Notes: generated by a model not told the origin, from the sequence alone. A stretch of DNA of 64,000 nt from Leptothrix cholodnii SP-6 (GCF_000019785.1 NC_010524.1:1674001-1738000); one strand, 5' to 3'; positions 44,327 to 54,623 are shown, numbered from the stretch's first letter. Translations and numbers: made by a program.

Positions 44327-46425
44327 ACCTCTCGAACGTGCCCCAGCTCCGGCAGTTGCAACGCCTCTTCGGCGCCAATACCGCGGCCATCAAGGGCCTG
44401 GCCGCGCCGATCCTGATCATCATGGTGCTGGCCATGATGGTGCTGCCGCTGCCGGCGTTTGCACTCGATCTGTTCTTCACCTTCAACATCGCCACCGCGC
44501 TGCTGGTGATGATGGTGGCCGCCTACATGGTGCGCCCGCTCGACTTCGCGGCCTTCCCGTCGGTGCTGCTGCTGACCACCTTGCTGCGCCTGTCGCTCAA
44601 CGTGGCGTCGAGCCGCGTGGTGCTGATGGACGGCCACAACGGCCCGGGCGCGGCCGGCGCGGTGATCGAGAGCTTCGGCCACTTCCTGATCGGCGGCAAC
44701 TTCGCGGTCGGCCTGATCGTGTTCGCGATCGTGGTGGTGATCAACTTCATGGTCATCACCAAGGGCGCCGAGCGCATCGCCGAAGTCGGCGCGCGCTTCA
44801 CCCTCGACGCCATGCCCGGCAAGCAGATGGCGATCGACGCCGATCTCAACGCCGGCAACATCGACGAGAAGGAGGCCAAGCGCCGCCGCATCGAGGTGCA
44901 GGAAGAAGCCGAGTTCTTCGGCTCGATGGACGGTGCCTCGAAATTCGTGCGCGGCGATGCGGTCGCCGGCATCCTGATCCTGTTCATCAACATCGTCGGC
45001 GGCTTCATCATCGGCATGGCCCAGCACGGCCTGGGCGCCGGCGAGGCCGCCAGCAGCTACATCCTGCTGGCGGTGGGCGACGCGCTGGTGGCGCAGATCC
45101 CGGCGCTGCTGATCTCTGTGGCCTCGGCGATGGTGGTGTCGCGCGTGGGCAAGGAGCAGGACGTCGGCAACCAGATCATGGGCCAGATGTTCCGCTCGCC
45201 GCAGTCGGTGGCGGTGGTGGCCGGCGTGATCGGCCTGCTGGGCATGATCCCGGGCATGCCGCACCTGGTGTTCCTGATGATCGCCGGCGGCATGGCCGCG
45301 CTGTCGCGCTGGATGTACCGCGAGGCGAAGAAGCCCAAGCCGGTCGAGGCGCCGGCCGATGTCGTGGCACCGGCCAACCCGAACGCCGAAGCCAGCTGGG
45401 ACGACCTGCTGCCGGTCGACACGCTGGGCATGGAGGTCGGCTACCGGCTGATCGCGCTGGTCGACAAGGACCGTGGCGGCGACCTGCTCAACCGCATCAA
45501 GGGCGTGCGCAAGAAGTTCGCGCAGGAGGTCGGCTTCCTGCCGCCGGCGGTGCACATCCGCGACAACCTCGAGCTCAAGCCCAGCATGTACCGCCTGACG
45601 CTGCGTGGCGCGGTGGTGGGCGAGGGCGAGGCATTCCCCGGCATGCACCTGGCGATCAACCCGGGACACGCCACGCTCAAGCTGCAGGGCGCGACCACCA
45701 CCGATCCGGCCTTCGGCCTGCCGGCCACCTGGATCGACGAGAGGCAGCGTGAAAGCGCCCAAATGGCGGGATACACCGTGGTTGATTCCTCGACCGTGGT
45801 GGCCACGCATCTTTCACACTTGATGCAACAGCACGCGGCTCGCCTGCTGGGCCGAACCGAAACCCAGGCCCTCGTCGAGCATGTGACCAAGCTGGCTCCC
45901 AAACTGATCGAAGACGTGGTACCCAAGATGATCGGCATTGCCCCACTCCAGAAAGTGCTCCAGCTCCTGCTGGAAGAAGGCGTGCACATCCGCGACATGC
46001 GCTCGATCATCGAGGCGCTGGCCGAGCACGCCGGCAACAACGTCGACCCGGCCGAGCTGGCGCGCCGCCTGCGCATCGCGCTGGCCCCGGCGATCGTGCA
46101 GCAGATCTACGGCAGCGCCCGCGAGCTCGACGTCATCGCGATCGAACCCGACCTCGAGCGCCTGCTCTCCCAGGCCCTCAACGCCCACAACGGCGCCGTG
46201 CTCGACCCGGGCGTGGCCGACCACCTGACCCGCGGTGCCGCCGACGCGGCGCGCCGCCAGGAAGACCTCGGCCACCCCGCCTGCCTGCTGGTGCCCGACC
46301 CGATCCGCTCACCGGTGGCGCGCCTGCTGCGCCGTGCCGCACCGCGCCTGCGCGTGCTGGGGCACAGCGAGATCCCTGATACCCATTCGATCCGCATCGG
46401 CTCGATCATCGGAGCGAACGCATGA
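44323..46425 (+). CDS. flhA: Flagellar export gate protein FlhA
   Basis: 700 residues, eight TMs in the first half with the conserved FHIPEP-type loop (GGNFAVGLIVFAIVVVINFM, KGAERIAEVGARFTLDAMPG, KQMAIDADLNAG), then a large cytoplasmic domain that docks chaperone-substrate pairs. It forms the nonameric export ring with FlhB. It is coupled to flhB by ATGA overlap, and its stop overlaps the start of repeat copy 4 leading to flhF. Confidence 0.96.
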   Translation: MNLSNVPQLRQLQRLFGANTAAIKGLAAPILIIMVLAMMVLPLPAFALDLFFTFNIATALLVMMVAAYMVRPLDFAAFPSVLLLTTLLRLSLNVASSRVVLMDGHNGPGAAGAVIESFGHFLIGGNFAVGLIVFAIVVVINFMVITKGAERIAEVGARFTLDAMPGKQMAIDADLNAGNIDEKEAKRRRIEVQEEAEFFGSMDGASKFVRGDAVAGILILFINIVGGFIIGMAQHGLGAGEAASSYILLAVGDALVAQIPALLISVASAMVVSRVGKEQDVGNQIMGQMFRSPQSVAVVAGVIGLLGMIPGMPHLVFLMIAGGMAALSRWMYREAKKPKPVEAPADVVAPANPNAEASWDDLLPVDTLGMEVGYRLIALVDKDRGGDLLNRIKGVRKKFAQEVGFLPPAVHIRDNLELKPSMYRLTLRGAVVGEGEAFPGMHLAINPGHATLKLQGATTTDPAFGLPATWIDERQRESAQMAGYTVVDSSTVVATHLSHLMQQHAARLLGRTETQALVEHVTKLAPKLIEDVVPKMIGIAPLQKVLQLLLEEGVHIRDMRSIIEALAEHAGNNVDPAELARRLRIALAPAIVQQIYGSARELDVIAIEPDLERLLSQALNAHNGAVLDPGVADHLTRGAADAARRQEDLGHPACLLVPDPIRSPVARLLRRAAPRLRVLGHSEIPDTHSIRIGSIIGANA

Positions 46426-46505
46426 CCTCCATCGCTCACATCCGTTCGCAGTCCCCGCAAGGGGGAGCGGCCTCCTTTGAGACGGCCCGGCAGGAGTCAG
46501 CATGA
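46422..46505 (+). repeat. Coupling repeat copy 4 (flhA/flhF junction), with mini-ORF
   Basis: Same element as in the his operon, more diverged. A 27-codon mini-ORF opens in ATGA with the flhA stop and ends in ATGA with the flhF start (46502). The core reads GCTCACATCCGTTCGCAG, hairpin 1 TCCCCGCAAGGGGGA. Hairpin 2 pairs CTCCT (46472-46476) with AGGAG (46492-46496) around a 15-nt loop TTGAGACGGCCCGGC. The 3' arm AGGAG is the flhF Shine-Dalgarno. Confidence 0.8.
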
Positions 46506-48280
46506 ACGTCAAACGATTCATCGGCCGCAATTCGCGCGAGGCCATGCAGAAGGTGCGTCAGGCCTTCGGTGACAACGCCGTGGTCCTGTCGACCAAGCCC
46601 TGCAGCGAAGGCATCGAGGTGCTCGCCATGCCGCCCGAAAGCGTCGAGGCGATCGAGCGTTTCGGTGAAGCCGCGATCAACCAGCCGTCGGCAGCGCCGC
46701 GCCAGCAGAGCGCCGCGCCGGTTGCTCCGCAGCAGCGCCCGGCGTCCTCCAGCCTGCGCAGCCGCGCCGCCGAACAGGTGACCCAGCCGCAGGCCGAAGA
46801 AGCCGCGGTGCAGGAAGACGTCGGCACGCTGGCGATGAGCACGCTGTCGTTCCAGGACTACGTGCGCGAGCGCATGCTCAAGAAGCGCCAGGCCGAGATC
46901 CGCGCCCAGGCCATGAAGCCGGTGCCGGTGTCGGCCCAGGCCATCGAGCAGCGCCTGGCGCAGCGCGAGGTGCAGGAGCTGTCGAACGACCTGCCGACCT
47001 ACCCCGACCTGATCTCCGGCGGCCACGCGCCGCGCCAGGCCGCCGCCGCTGCGCGCCACGCGCCGACCATGCACGAAGCGCTGCTGCAAAGCCGCAGCGC
47101 GGCGCCCGCACCGGCCCCTCAGCGCCCGGCAGCGCGCCCGGCGCTCGACCTGCACGACAGCCCGCTGACCACGCCGGCCGAGCTCGACGTGCTGCAGGGC
47201 CGCGCGCCCGGTTCCAGTTCCGGCAGCAGCAGCCAGCGTTCTTCGCGTTCGTCGGGCAGCTCGAGAAGCGCCGCCGAAGCCGCGCCGAGCGCGCAGCAGT
47301 CGGCCATGATGAACGAGATCCGCGCCATGAAGGGCATGATCGAGGAGCGCTTCGGCGCACTCGCCTTCATGGAGCGGCTGCAGAAGAGCCCGAAGCAGGC
47401 GCAGCTGACCACCAAGCTGATCGACTGCGGCTTCTCGCCGGCGCTGATCCGCAAGCTCGCCGACGGCCTGAAGGACGACGTGCACGACGAGATGGCCTGG
47501 GCCGGCGACGTGCTGCAGCGCAACCTGCAGACCGGCGAATCCGAGGCGCCGCTCGAAGACCAGGGCGGCGTGTTCGCGCTGGTCGGCTCGACCGGCGTCG
47601 GCAAGACCACCTCCACCGCCAAGCTCGCTGCCGCCTTCGCCACCCGCCACGGTGCCGCCAACCTCGGCCTGATCACGCTCGACGCCTACCGGCTCGGCGC
47701 CCACGAACAGCTGCGCGCCTACGGCCGCATCCTCGGCGTGCCGGTGCACACCGCGCACGACCGGGTCGCGCTCGAAGACCTGCTCGACCTGCTGCAGTCT
47801 AAGAAGATGGTGCTGATCGACACCGCCGGCCTGGCGCAGCGCGATGCCCGCACCCGCGAACTGCTCGACATGCTGTCGCACCCCTCGATCAAGCGCCTGC
47901 TGGTGGTCAACGCCGCCGCGCAGGGCGAGACCATCGAGGACGTGCTGGTGGCCTACAAGGCGACCCAGGCCAAGGGCATCGTGCTCTCCAAGATGGACGA
48001 GGCGGTCAAGCTCGGCCCGGCGGTCGACGCGCTGATCCGCCATCGCCTGAAGGTGGTGGCGGTGGCCAACGGCCAGCGCGTGCCCGAAGACTGGCACCGC
48101 CTGACCGCGCAGGCGCTGATGCAGCGCGCGCTGCGCACCGCCGGTGCCCAGGCCTGGCGCATGGATGCCAACGACGTCAACCTGCTGTTCGCCTCGCCGC
48201 CCGCACCTCAGGCGCCGCGACGCAGCCGCTCGTCGTCGACCCCGACGAACAGCTCGCGCTCATCCGGCGCCGACGCCTGA
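46502..48280 (+). CDS. flhF: Flagellar SRP-type GTPase FlhF
   Basis: 592 residues, longer than most FlhF because of a Pro/Ala/Ser-rich basic region (about 60-270). The N-terminus MNVKRFIGRNSREAMQKV is typical. The NG domain has GSTGVGKTTSTAKLA (about 361-375), LITLDAYRLGAHEQL and DTAGLAQRD (about 440). FlhF sets where, and with FlhG how many, flagella form. The downstream partner in this operon is a P-loop-less FlhG-like protein. Confidence 0.95.
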   Translation: MNVKRFIGRNSREAMQKVRQAFGDNAVVLSTKPCSEGIEVLAMPPESVEAIERFGEAAINQPSAAPRQQSAAPVAPQQRPASSSLRSRAAEQVTQPQAEEAAVQEDVGTLAMSTLSFQDYVRERMLKKRQAEIRAQAMKPVPVSAQAIEQRLAQREVQELSNDLPTYPDLISGGHAPRQAAAAARHAPTMHEALLQSRSAAPAPAPQRPAARPALDLHDSPLTTPAELDVLQGRAPGSSSGSSSQRSSRSSGSSRSAAEAAPSAQQSAMMNEIRAMKGMIEERFGALAFMERLQKSPKQAQLTTKLIDCGFSPALIRKLADGLKDDVHDEMAWAGDVLQRNLQTGESEAPLEDQGGVFALVGSTGVGKTTSTAKLAAAFATRHGAANLGLITLDAYRLGAHEQLRAYGRILGVPVHTAHDRVALEDLLDLLQSKKMVLIDTAGLAQRDARTRELLDMLSHPSIKRLLVVNAAAQGETIEDVLVAYKATQAKGIVLSKMDEAVKLGPAVDALIRHRLKVVAVANGQRVPEDWHRLTAQALMQRALRTAGAQAWRMDANDVNLLFASPPAPQAPRRSRSSSTPTNSSRSSGADA

Positions 48281-48302
48281 ACCGCACACAGGACGGACCT
48301 CC

Positions 48303-49124
48303 ATGTCGAACCCGCCCCCCTTCCCGCCGTTCCGCCGCACCCAGCCGGCCGATCAGGCCGACGGCCTGCGCCGGCTGTTCTCGTCGCGCTCGATCCGTTT
48401 CATCCCGGTCGTCTCGAACCCCTTCATCGCCCACGGCGGGGTGCTGATCGAGCGCCTGTGCAGCGCCCTCGAGGCCCTGCAGCTCGACACCCTGCTGGTC
48501 GACGCCTCCGAGCGCGGCGGCCCGCCCAAGGAGCTGGCGAACTTCGATCTGTCCGAAGGCATCGAGGTGCTGTCGGACCGGGTCTCGTACCTTGCCGCCC
48601 GCGGACTGCCGGTGCGCTGGGTCGACAGCCGCGGCTCGACGCGCGGTTTCCTCGACGCGGTGGTCGACGTGGCGCCGTCCTCGCAGGTGGTGCTGGTGCA
48701 CGGCAGCGCGGTCGAGCTCGCCCGCCTGTTCGGCCGCGGCGACGAAGGCCTGAGCCGGCCGCGTCCGGTGGTGCTGTGCGACGACCAGCCCGAAGCCATG
48801 ACCCATGCCTACGCGGCGCTGAAGGTGTTCGCCCAGCGCGCCGACTGGCTCAGCCACGACCTGCTGCTGTGCGCGCCGCCCAAGTCGCCCCGTGCCACCT
48901 CGGTGGCCGACCGGCTGTCGCACTGTGTCGACATGTTCCTCGGCGGCGTCCAGCACTGCTGGGTGCAGGTCGACCCCGCCGAGCCGCCCACGGCCGCACC
49001 CTCGCGGGCGCTGGTGCAGATGGTCGAGGCCTCTCTGGGCGCTGCCGCGGCGTTTGCCGTCGGCGAAACCGACTACGCCGGCCTGCGCAGCGCCTTGCCT
49101 GCGCCTCGCGTGGCGATGACCTGA
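48303..49124 (+). CDS. FlhG-position protein, degenerate MinD/ParA-like lacking the P-loop
   Basis: 273 residues between flhF and fliA, where flhG (fleN) normally sits. Residues 17-24 read DQADGLRR, matching the DQAxxLR helix by which FlhG stimulates FlhF GTPase. The following strand and helix align with a ParA/MinD start, but the expected KGGVGKT Walker A is replaced by SNPFIAHGG (38-46), so ATP binding is unlikely. Later LLVDASER resembles the MinD strand with the Asp. I infer a pseudo-ATPase that still touches FlhF. ATG 48303 is 22 nt after flhF. Homology is judged from motifs and position only. Confidence 0.7.
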   Translation: MSNPPPFPPFRRTQPADQADGLRRLFSSRSIRFIPVVSNPFIAHGGVLIERLCSALEALQLDTLLVDASERGGPPKELANFDLSEGIEVLSDRVSYLAARGLPVRWVDSRGSTRGFLDAVVDVAPSSQVVLVHGSAVELARLFGRGDEGLSRPRPVVLCDDQPEAMTHAYAALKVFAQRADWLSHDLLLCAPPKSPRATSVADRLSHCVDMFLGGVQHCWVQVDPAEPPTAAPSRALVQMVEASLGAAAAFAVGETDYAGLRSALPAPRVAMT

Positions 49125-49141
49125 ACGCGGAGCCAACAGCC

Positions 49142-49858
49142 ATGTACACCGCCACCGGACGACCCGACGTCAATTCGCTGCTCAAGCAGTACAGCCCGCT
49201 GGTGCGCCGGCTGGCGCATCAGATGATCGCCAAGCTGCCCGCCAACGTCGAGATCGACGACCTGATCCAGGTCGGCATGATCGGCCTGACCGACGCGCTC
49301 AGCCGCTTCGACATCGGCCAGGGCGTGATGTTCGAGACCTTCGCCACCCAGCGCATCCGCGGCGCCATGCTCGACGAGCTGCGCGGCTCCGACTGGATGA
49401 GCCGCGGCAACCGCAAGCACCAGCGCGACATCGAGGGCGCCGTGCACCGCCTCGAGCAGAAGCTCGGCCGCACGCCGCAGGAAAGCGAGATCGCCAAGGA
49501 AATGGGCATCACGCTGCTCGAGTACCAGGACCTGCTCAACCGGGTGCGTGGCACGCAGCTGATCTACCTCGAGGATATGGGCGGCGCCGACGGCGACAAC
49601 GACTACCTCGACCGCCACGTGGCGGCCGACACCGGCGGCGACCCGCTGGCCCGCCTCAACGACCACCGCATGCGCCAGGCGCTGGTCGATGCCATCAAGA
49701 ACCTGCCCGAACGCGAGCAGTACGTGATGAGCATGTACTACGAAGAAGACATGAACCTGAAGGAAATCGCCGCCGTGCTGGGCGTGACCGAATCGCGGGT
49801 CTGCCAGCTGCACAGCCAGTCGATCGCCCGCCTGCGCGCCAAGCTGCGCACCTGGTGA
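49142..49858 (+). CDS. fliA: Flagellar sigma factor sigma-28 (FliA)
   Basis: 238 residues with sigma-70 regions 2 (PANVEIDDLIQVGMIGLTDAL, FETFATQRIRGAMLDELR), 3 (HRLEQKLGRTPQESEIAKEM) and 4 (LKEIAAVLGVTESRVCQLHS). The sequence DELRGSDWMSR is typical of FliA. It directs late flagellar and chemotaxis genes and is held by FlgM until hook completion. It is 17 nt after the FlhG-like gene, last in the flagellar run before a 136-nt gap. Confidence 0.96.
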   Translation: MYTATGRPDVNSLLKQYSPLVRRLAHQMIAKLPANVEIDDLIQVGMIGLTDALSRFDIGQGVMFETFATQRIRGAMLDELRGSDWMSRGNRKHQRDIEGAVHRLEQKLGRTPQESEIAKEMGITLLEYQDLLNRVRGTQLIYLEDMGGADGDNDYLDRHVAADTGGDPLARLNDHRMRQALVDAIKNLPEREQYVMSMYYEEDMNLKEIAAVLGVTESRVCQLHSQSIARLRAKLRTW

Positions 49859-49887
49859 GCCGGTGTGGCCGCACGGCGTGCCTTCGG

Positions 49888-49921
49888 CCCGTTCCCTTGA
49901 CCCGTTCCCTTGACCCGTTCC
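49888..49921. repeat. 13-bp tandem repeat downstream of fliA
   Basis: CCCGTTCCCTTGA repeated twice in full (49888-49900, 49901-49913) plus CCCGTTCC. It lies 29 nt after the fliA stop in the gap before the soluble MCP gene. No terminator is seen in this gap. Confidence 0.85.
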
Positions 49922-49994
49922 GGCCGCGCGCCGGGACGCAGACCCACCACTCGGGGTGCCAAGACGCCCACGAGGGCTGAGATGGAGACTGCCG

Positions 49995-51359
49995 ATGTTT
50001 GCCTTCCTGCGTGAGCGTGCACCCGCACCCCGGACCGTTCGATCCCATGCCCATGCAGATACCGAGGTCGGCGACCGCCATGCCGTCGACAACGCCCTGG
50101 TGCAGCGCCTGGCGAGCCAGGTGTCCCAGATCGGCCGCGACGCCGCGCAGGCGCGTGGTGCGATCGAGGACACCCAGAAGCTGGTCGTCAGCCAGGTCGA
50201 GTCGCTGGGCCAGCTCAACCAGCAGCTCGAGCACGTGCAGGGTGCCCAGCTGGCCATCGGTGACGCCACGGCCGCCAGCGTGAAGGCGGTGGCGCATGCC
50301 CGCGCGGTGGCGCAGCAGGTGGCCTCCGAGGTGGCCGGCATCGTGTCGGTGCTGCAGCAGGTCTCGACCGCCGCCGCCGACATCACGCAGATCGCCCTGC
50401 AGACCCGGCTGGTCGCGTTCAACGCGATGGTCGAGGCCAAGCGGGCGGGCGAGGCCGGACGCGGTTTCGGCGTGGTCGCCGATGCGGTGAAGGACCTGGC
50501 CGGCCGCGTCGAGGTGTCGTCCAAGACCATCATGGGCACGCTCACCCAGCTCGACCAGCGCATCGAGGCGTTTTCGCAGGACATCCGGGTCGAACCCGGC
50601 GTGGAGCCGACCCGCGGCATCCACCTGGCGTTCGCCCATGTCGAGGCCGGCGTGGTGCGCATCAACGATGCCGCCACCGCCAGCCGCAGCACCTGCGCGG
50701 CGGTCAGCGACAAGACCCAGCACCTCGGCCAGGAGATGCAGCACGCCATGGTCAGCCTCGACGCCGCGATGGGCTGCAGCGACCGCTTCCTGAACCTGTC
50801 CGAACAGCTGATCGACGAGCTCGCCGGCAGCGGCGCGCAGACCGAGGACACGCCGTTCATCCAGGCCGTGCAGGACGGCGCGGCCCGCATCGCGGCGACC
50901 TTCGAGCAGGCGCTGGCCGACGGCCGCATCACGCTGGCCGACCTGTTCGACGACCAGTACCGCCCGATCGCCAACACCCATCCGGCGCAGCACCTGACGC
51001 GTCACGTGGCCTTGACCGATCAGCTGCTGCCGCCGATCCAGGAGCCGATGCTCGGCTTCAGCGACAAGGTGGTGTTCTGCATCGCCACCGACCGCAACGG
51101 CTACATCGCCACCCACAACCGCAAGTACTGCCACCCGCAGCGCGGCGATCTGGCGTGGGACACCGCCAACAGCCGCTACCGGCGCATCTTCAACGACCGC
51201 ACCGGCCTGGCCTCGGCGCGCAACCAGCGCCCGTTCCTGCTGCAGACCTACCGGCGCGACATGGGCGGCGGCCAGTACGTGCTGCTCAAGGAGGCGTCGG
51301 CGCCGATCATGGTGGCCGGCCGGCACTGGGGTGGCCTGCGCTTCGCCTACAAGTTCTGA
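49995..51359 (+). CDS. Soluble MCP with altered tip and C-terminal Cache-like domain
   Basis: 454 residues with no TM. An N-terminal MCP signalling coiled coil (about 30-300) has the tip ITQIALQTRLVAFNAMVEAK (about 130-150), where the near-invariant [14 protein letters not shown] pattern is changed at several places, including Asn to Arg. The C-terminal 100 residues (DRNGYIATHNRKY, RRIFNDRTGLASARNQ, LQTYRRDMGGGQY, GRHWGGLRFAYKF) look like a Cache-type fold. Sensor and output are thus in reverse order to classic MCPs. ATG 49995 starts the protein; it follows fliA. Confidence 0.82.
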   Translation: MFAFLRERAPAPRTVRSHAHADTEVGDRHAVDNALVQRLASQVSQIGRDAAQARGAIEDTQKLVVSQVESLGQLNQQLEHVQGAQLAIGDATAASVKAVAHARAVAQQVASEVAGIVSVLQQVSTAAADITQIALQTRLVAFNAMVEAKRAGEAGRGFGVVADAVKDLAGRVEVSSKTIMGTLTQLDQRIEAFSQDIRVEPGVEPTRGIHLAFAHVEAGVVRINDAATASRSTCAAVSDKTQHLGQEMQHAMVSLDAAMGCSDRFLNLSEQLIDELAGSGAQTEDTPFIQAVQDGAARIAATFEQALADGRITLADLFDDQYRPIANTHPAQHLTRHVALTDQLLPPIQEPMLGFSDKVVFCIATDRNGYIATHNRKYCHPQRGDLAWDTANSRYRRIFNDRTGLASARNQRPFLLQTYRRDMGGGQYVLLKEASAPIMVAGRHWGGLRFAYKF

Positions 51360-51393
51360 ATCCTGACGGCGCTGCCAGCGGGCGCAGGGGCGC

Positions 51394-51669
51394 TCAGCGA
51401 TGGGGCTGCACGGTGTGCAGCCAGTCGCAGCGCAACACGCCGCGCCGGTGCAGCGCCCGGCGCACGGCCCAGTAGGCCGGCAGCGCCAGCGTCAGGATCA
51501 GCGAAACGGGCAACCATGCCCACTCGTGCAGCAGTGCCACCGCGGGCAACATCATCCAGCCTGCCACCCAGGCCGCCAGAACCAGATCGCACAGACCCAG
51601 TTCCATGCCGTGGTGGTGTGGATGGCCCAGGTGCCATTGCTTGAAGTCATGAATCTGCTGCAGCGTCAT
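51394..51669 (-). CDS. Conserved small membrane protein of unknown function
   Basis: 91 residues from ATG 51669: a polar start MTLQQIHDFKQWHLGHPHHH with clustered His, two TMs (about 28-45 and 50-70), and a short basic tail (RRALHRRGVLRCDW). I know similar short proteins in Burkholderiales only as hypothetical. ATG 51696 would add nine residues. It is flanked by the soluble MCP (convergent) and a hemerythrin gene (same strand, 123-nt gap). His-rich N-terminus may bind metal (inference). Confidence 0.75.
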   Translation of the reverse strand: MTLQQIHDFKQWHLGHPHHHGMELGLCDLVLAAWVAGWMMLPAVALLHEWAWLPVSLILTLALPAYWAVRRALHRRGVLRCDWLHTVQPHR

Positions 51670-51792
51670 GGCGTATCCCTCGATGACGGATGCCATTGAC
51701 TCTAGCCACTTGTCAGCTTGGTGTCAGCTCAAATCGCGGCCGATCGGCCCCCGACCGATCCGATGGCGCGATGCCGTTCAACCGGCCCGGTT

Positions 51793-52275
51793 TCAGGCGT
51801 CGGAGCAGGCGGTGCTGCCGCAGCCGCTCAGCGAGGCTTCGGCCACCGGCGAGCGGATCGTGCCGGTGCGGGTGTCGTAGCCGACCTGGCCGATGTGATA
51901 GGCGAGGCCGGCGTCCATCATCTGGGCGTGGCCCTCGAACCACTGCGTCAGTTCGGGCAGCAGTTGCGCCACCATTTCCCGGCGGCCGTCGTCGACCACC
52001 TGGCGGCGCACGTCGCGCAGCACGTCGAGCACCTGGCCGTGCTGGCGGCTGTGGCAGTTTTCCGGCGCGAAACCGGTGGCCGCCATCCAGCGGTCTTCCT
52101 GCGCGAAGTGCTCGACGGTGTGCGCCAGCATCGCGTCGTAGACCGCCAGCATCGCGTCCACCGGCTGCTCGAGCGCGGCGTGCAGGCGGTCGAGGTGCTC
52201 GATGAACTCGCGGTGCGTGGCATCCATCTGCGGATGCTGGGTGGCGATGTCGTCGGTCCAGGCGATCAGGGTCAT
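51793..52275 (-). CDS. Bacteriohemerythrin-type protein
   Basis: 160 residues in the four-helix hemerythrin pattern: His in MDATHREFIEH, HTVEHFAQED (His and Glu), a His pair in CHSRQHGQV, and a late WFEGHAQMMDAG with His and Asp. Such proteins bind O2 at a di-iron site. It is single-domain and soluble. The C-terminus adds about 30 residues with two Cys (SGCGSTACSDA). ATG 52275 begins the domain. Near the soluble MCP, an aerotaxis or oxygen-storage link is possible but unproven. Confidence 0.88.
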   Translation of the reverse strand: MTLIAWTDDIATQHPQMDATHREFIEHLDRLHAALEQPVDAMLAVYDAMLAHTVEHFAQEDRWMAATGFAPENCHSRQHGQVLDVLRDVRRQVVDDGRREMVAQLLPELTQWFEGHAQMMDAGLAYHIGQVGYDTRTGTIRSPVAEASLSGCGSTACSDA

Positions 52276-52345
52276 GGCGGCGGCCGGTGCGAGTGGAAAG
52301 GCCCGCAAGCCTAGGCCGCCGCACCCGCCCCGGTCTTGTGCCAGA

Positions 52346-53629
52346 TCAAGGGTAGAGGCCACGCTCCTGGCGCGCCATCAGGATGCGCTCGCAGGCCACC
52401 GCGAAGGTGGCGGTGCGCAGCGTGATCTGGTGGCGGTCGGCGGTGTCCCAGATGCGCCGCAGCGCCTCGACCATGATCTTGTCCAGGCGCAGGTTGATCT
52501 CGTCCTCGGTCCAGAAGAAGCTCGAGAAATCCTGCACCCACTCGAAGTACGACACCGTCACGCCGCCGGCGTTGCAGATCACGTCGGGCACCACCAGCAC
52601 GCCGCGGTCGGCCAGCAGGTCGTCGGCTTCGGGCAGGGTCGGGCCGTTGGCGCCTTCGAGCACCAGGCGGGCGCGGATGCGCCGGGCGCGGCCCTCGTCG
52701 ATCTGGCCTTCGAGCGCGGCGGGGATCAGGATGTCGCAGTCGACGTCCCAGAAGGCCTCGTCGTCGATGCGCTCGGCGCCGGTGTTGCCGCCGGTGAATG
52801 CGCCCACGCCGCCGTCGCGCCGCACCACCGGCATCAGCTCGGCCAGGTCCAGGCCCTTCGGGTTGGCGATGGTGCCGGTGTGGTCCTGCACCGCCACCAG
52901 CGTGGCGCCGGCCTGCACGAACAGCTCGGCCGCGGCCGAGCCGACATTGCCGAAACCCTGCACCGCCACGCGCGCGCCGTTGATGTTCAGTCCCAGTCGC
53001 CGCGCCGCCTCACGGCCGGTGACGAACACGCCGCGCCCGGTCGCCTTGACGCGCCCGAGCGAGCCGCCCAGGTGCACCGGCTTGCCGGTGACCACGCCGC
53101 TGGCGGTGGCGCCGACGTTCATAGAGTAGGTGTCCATCATCCACGCCATGATCTGGGCGTTGGTGCCGACGTCGGGCGCCGGGATGTCCTGCTGCGGGCC
53201 GATGATGATGCCGATCTCGCTGGTGTAGCGGCGCGTCATGCGCTCGAGTTCCTTGATCGACAGCTGCTTCGGATCGACCCGGATGCCGCCCTTGGCGCCA
53301 CCGTACGGCAGGTTGACGGCGGCGTTCTTGACCGTCATCCAGGCCGACAGCGCCATCACCTCCTCCAGCGTCACCTGCGGGTGGTAGCGCACGCCGCCCT
53401 TGCCGGGGCCGCGCGACAGGTTGTGCTGCACCCGGTAGCCCTCGAAGTGGCGCACCGAGCCGTCGTCCATCTCGATCGGGATGTCGACGATCAGCGCGCG
53501 CTTGGGGCGCTTGAGCGTCTCGGCCCACCTGGCCAGCGGGCCGAGGTACGGCACCACGCGGTCGACCTGCGACAGATAGGTGCTCCAGGCGCTGTGGGCG
53601 GTGGGCTGGATGTAGGACAGCATGTTCAT
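52346..53629 (-). CDS. gdhA: Glu/Leu/Phe/Val-family NAD(P) dehydrogenase, probable glutamate dehydrogenase
   Basis: 427 residues: [13 protein letters not shown], the catalytic Lys region [32 protein letters not shown], and a Rossmann motif [15 protein letters not shown]. Length and the GGAKGG context favour glutamate dehydrogenase of the NAD-type hexamers seen in Burkholderia and Bordetella. It interconverts glutamate and 2-oxoglutarate, fitting with the neighbouring proC and putA. A second ATG two codons in (53623) may be used. Confidence 0.93.
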   Translation of the reverse strand: MNMLSYIQPTAHSAWSTYLSQVDRVVPYLGPLARWAETLKRPKRALIVDIPIEMDDGSVRHFEGYRVQHNLSRGPGKGGVRYHPQVTLEEVMALSAWMTVKNAAVNLPYGGAKGGIRVDPKQLSIKELERMTRRYTSEIGIIIGPQQDIPAPDVGTNAQIMAWMMDTYSMNVGATASGVVTGKPVHLGGSLGRVKATGRGVFVTGREAARRLGLNINGARVAVQGFGNVGSAAAELFVQAGATLVAVQDHTGTIANPKGLDLAELMPVVRRDGGVGAFTGGNTGAERIDDEAFWDVDCDILIPAALEGQIDEGRARRIRARLVLEGANGPTLPEADDLLADRGVLVVPDVICNAGGVTVSYFEWVQDFSSFFWTEDEINLRLDKIMVEALRRIWDTADRHQITLRTATFAVACERILMARQERGLYP

Positions 53630-53759
53630 GTCGTGGCTCGCCTTCCGGTGGTGACGCCGTGCACTGTAGGAGCCCGTTCAGCCGGGCGCACTGCGGCGTG
53701 ATGCAAAGCAAACATGCGCGAACGGGTTTGCCGTCATCAGGCCCACCCGGATCGGGTAC

Positions 53760-54575
<816 letters not shown>

Positions 54576-54623
54576 GGGGATGAAGTGTAGGCAGGCGCCG
54601 GACCGGATTCGAGCGCCAGGCGA

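Noticed and set aside
53630..53759. Regulatory RNA or small gene between glutamate dehydrogenase and proC
   Set aside because: No convincing open frame, hairpin or promoter can be made out in this 130-nt gap.
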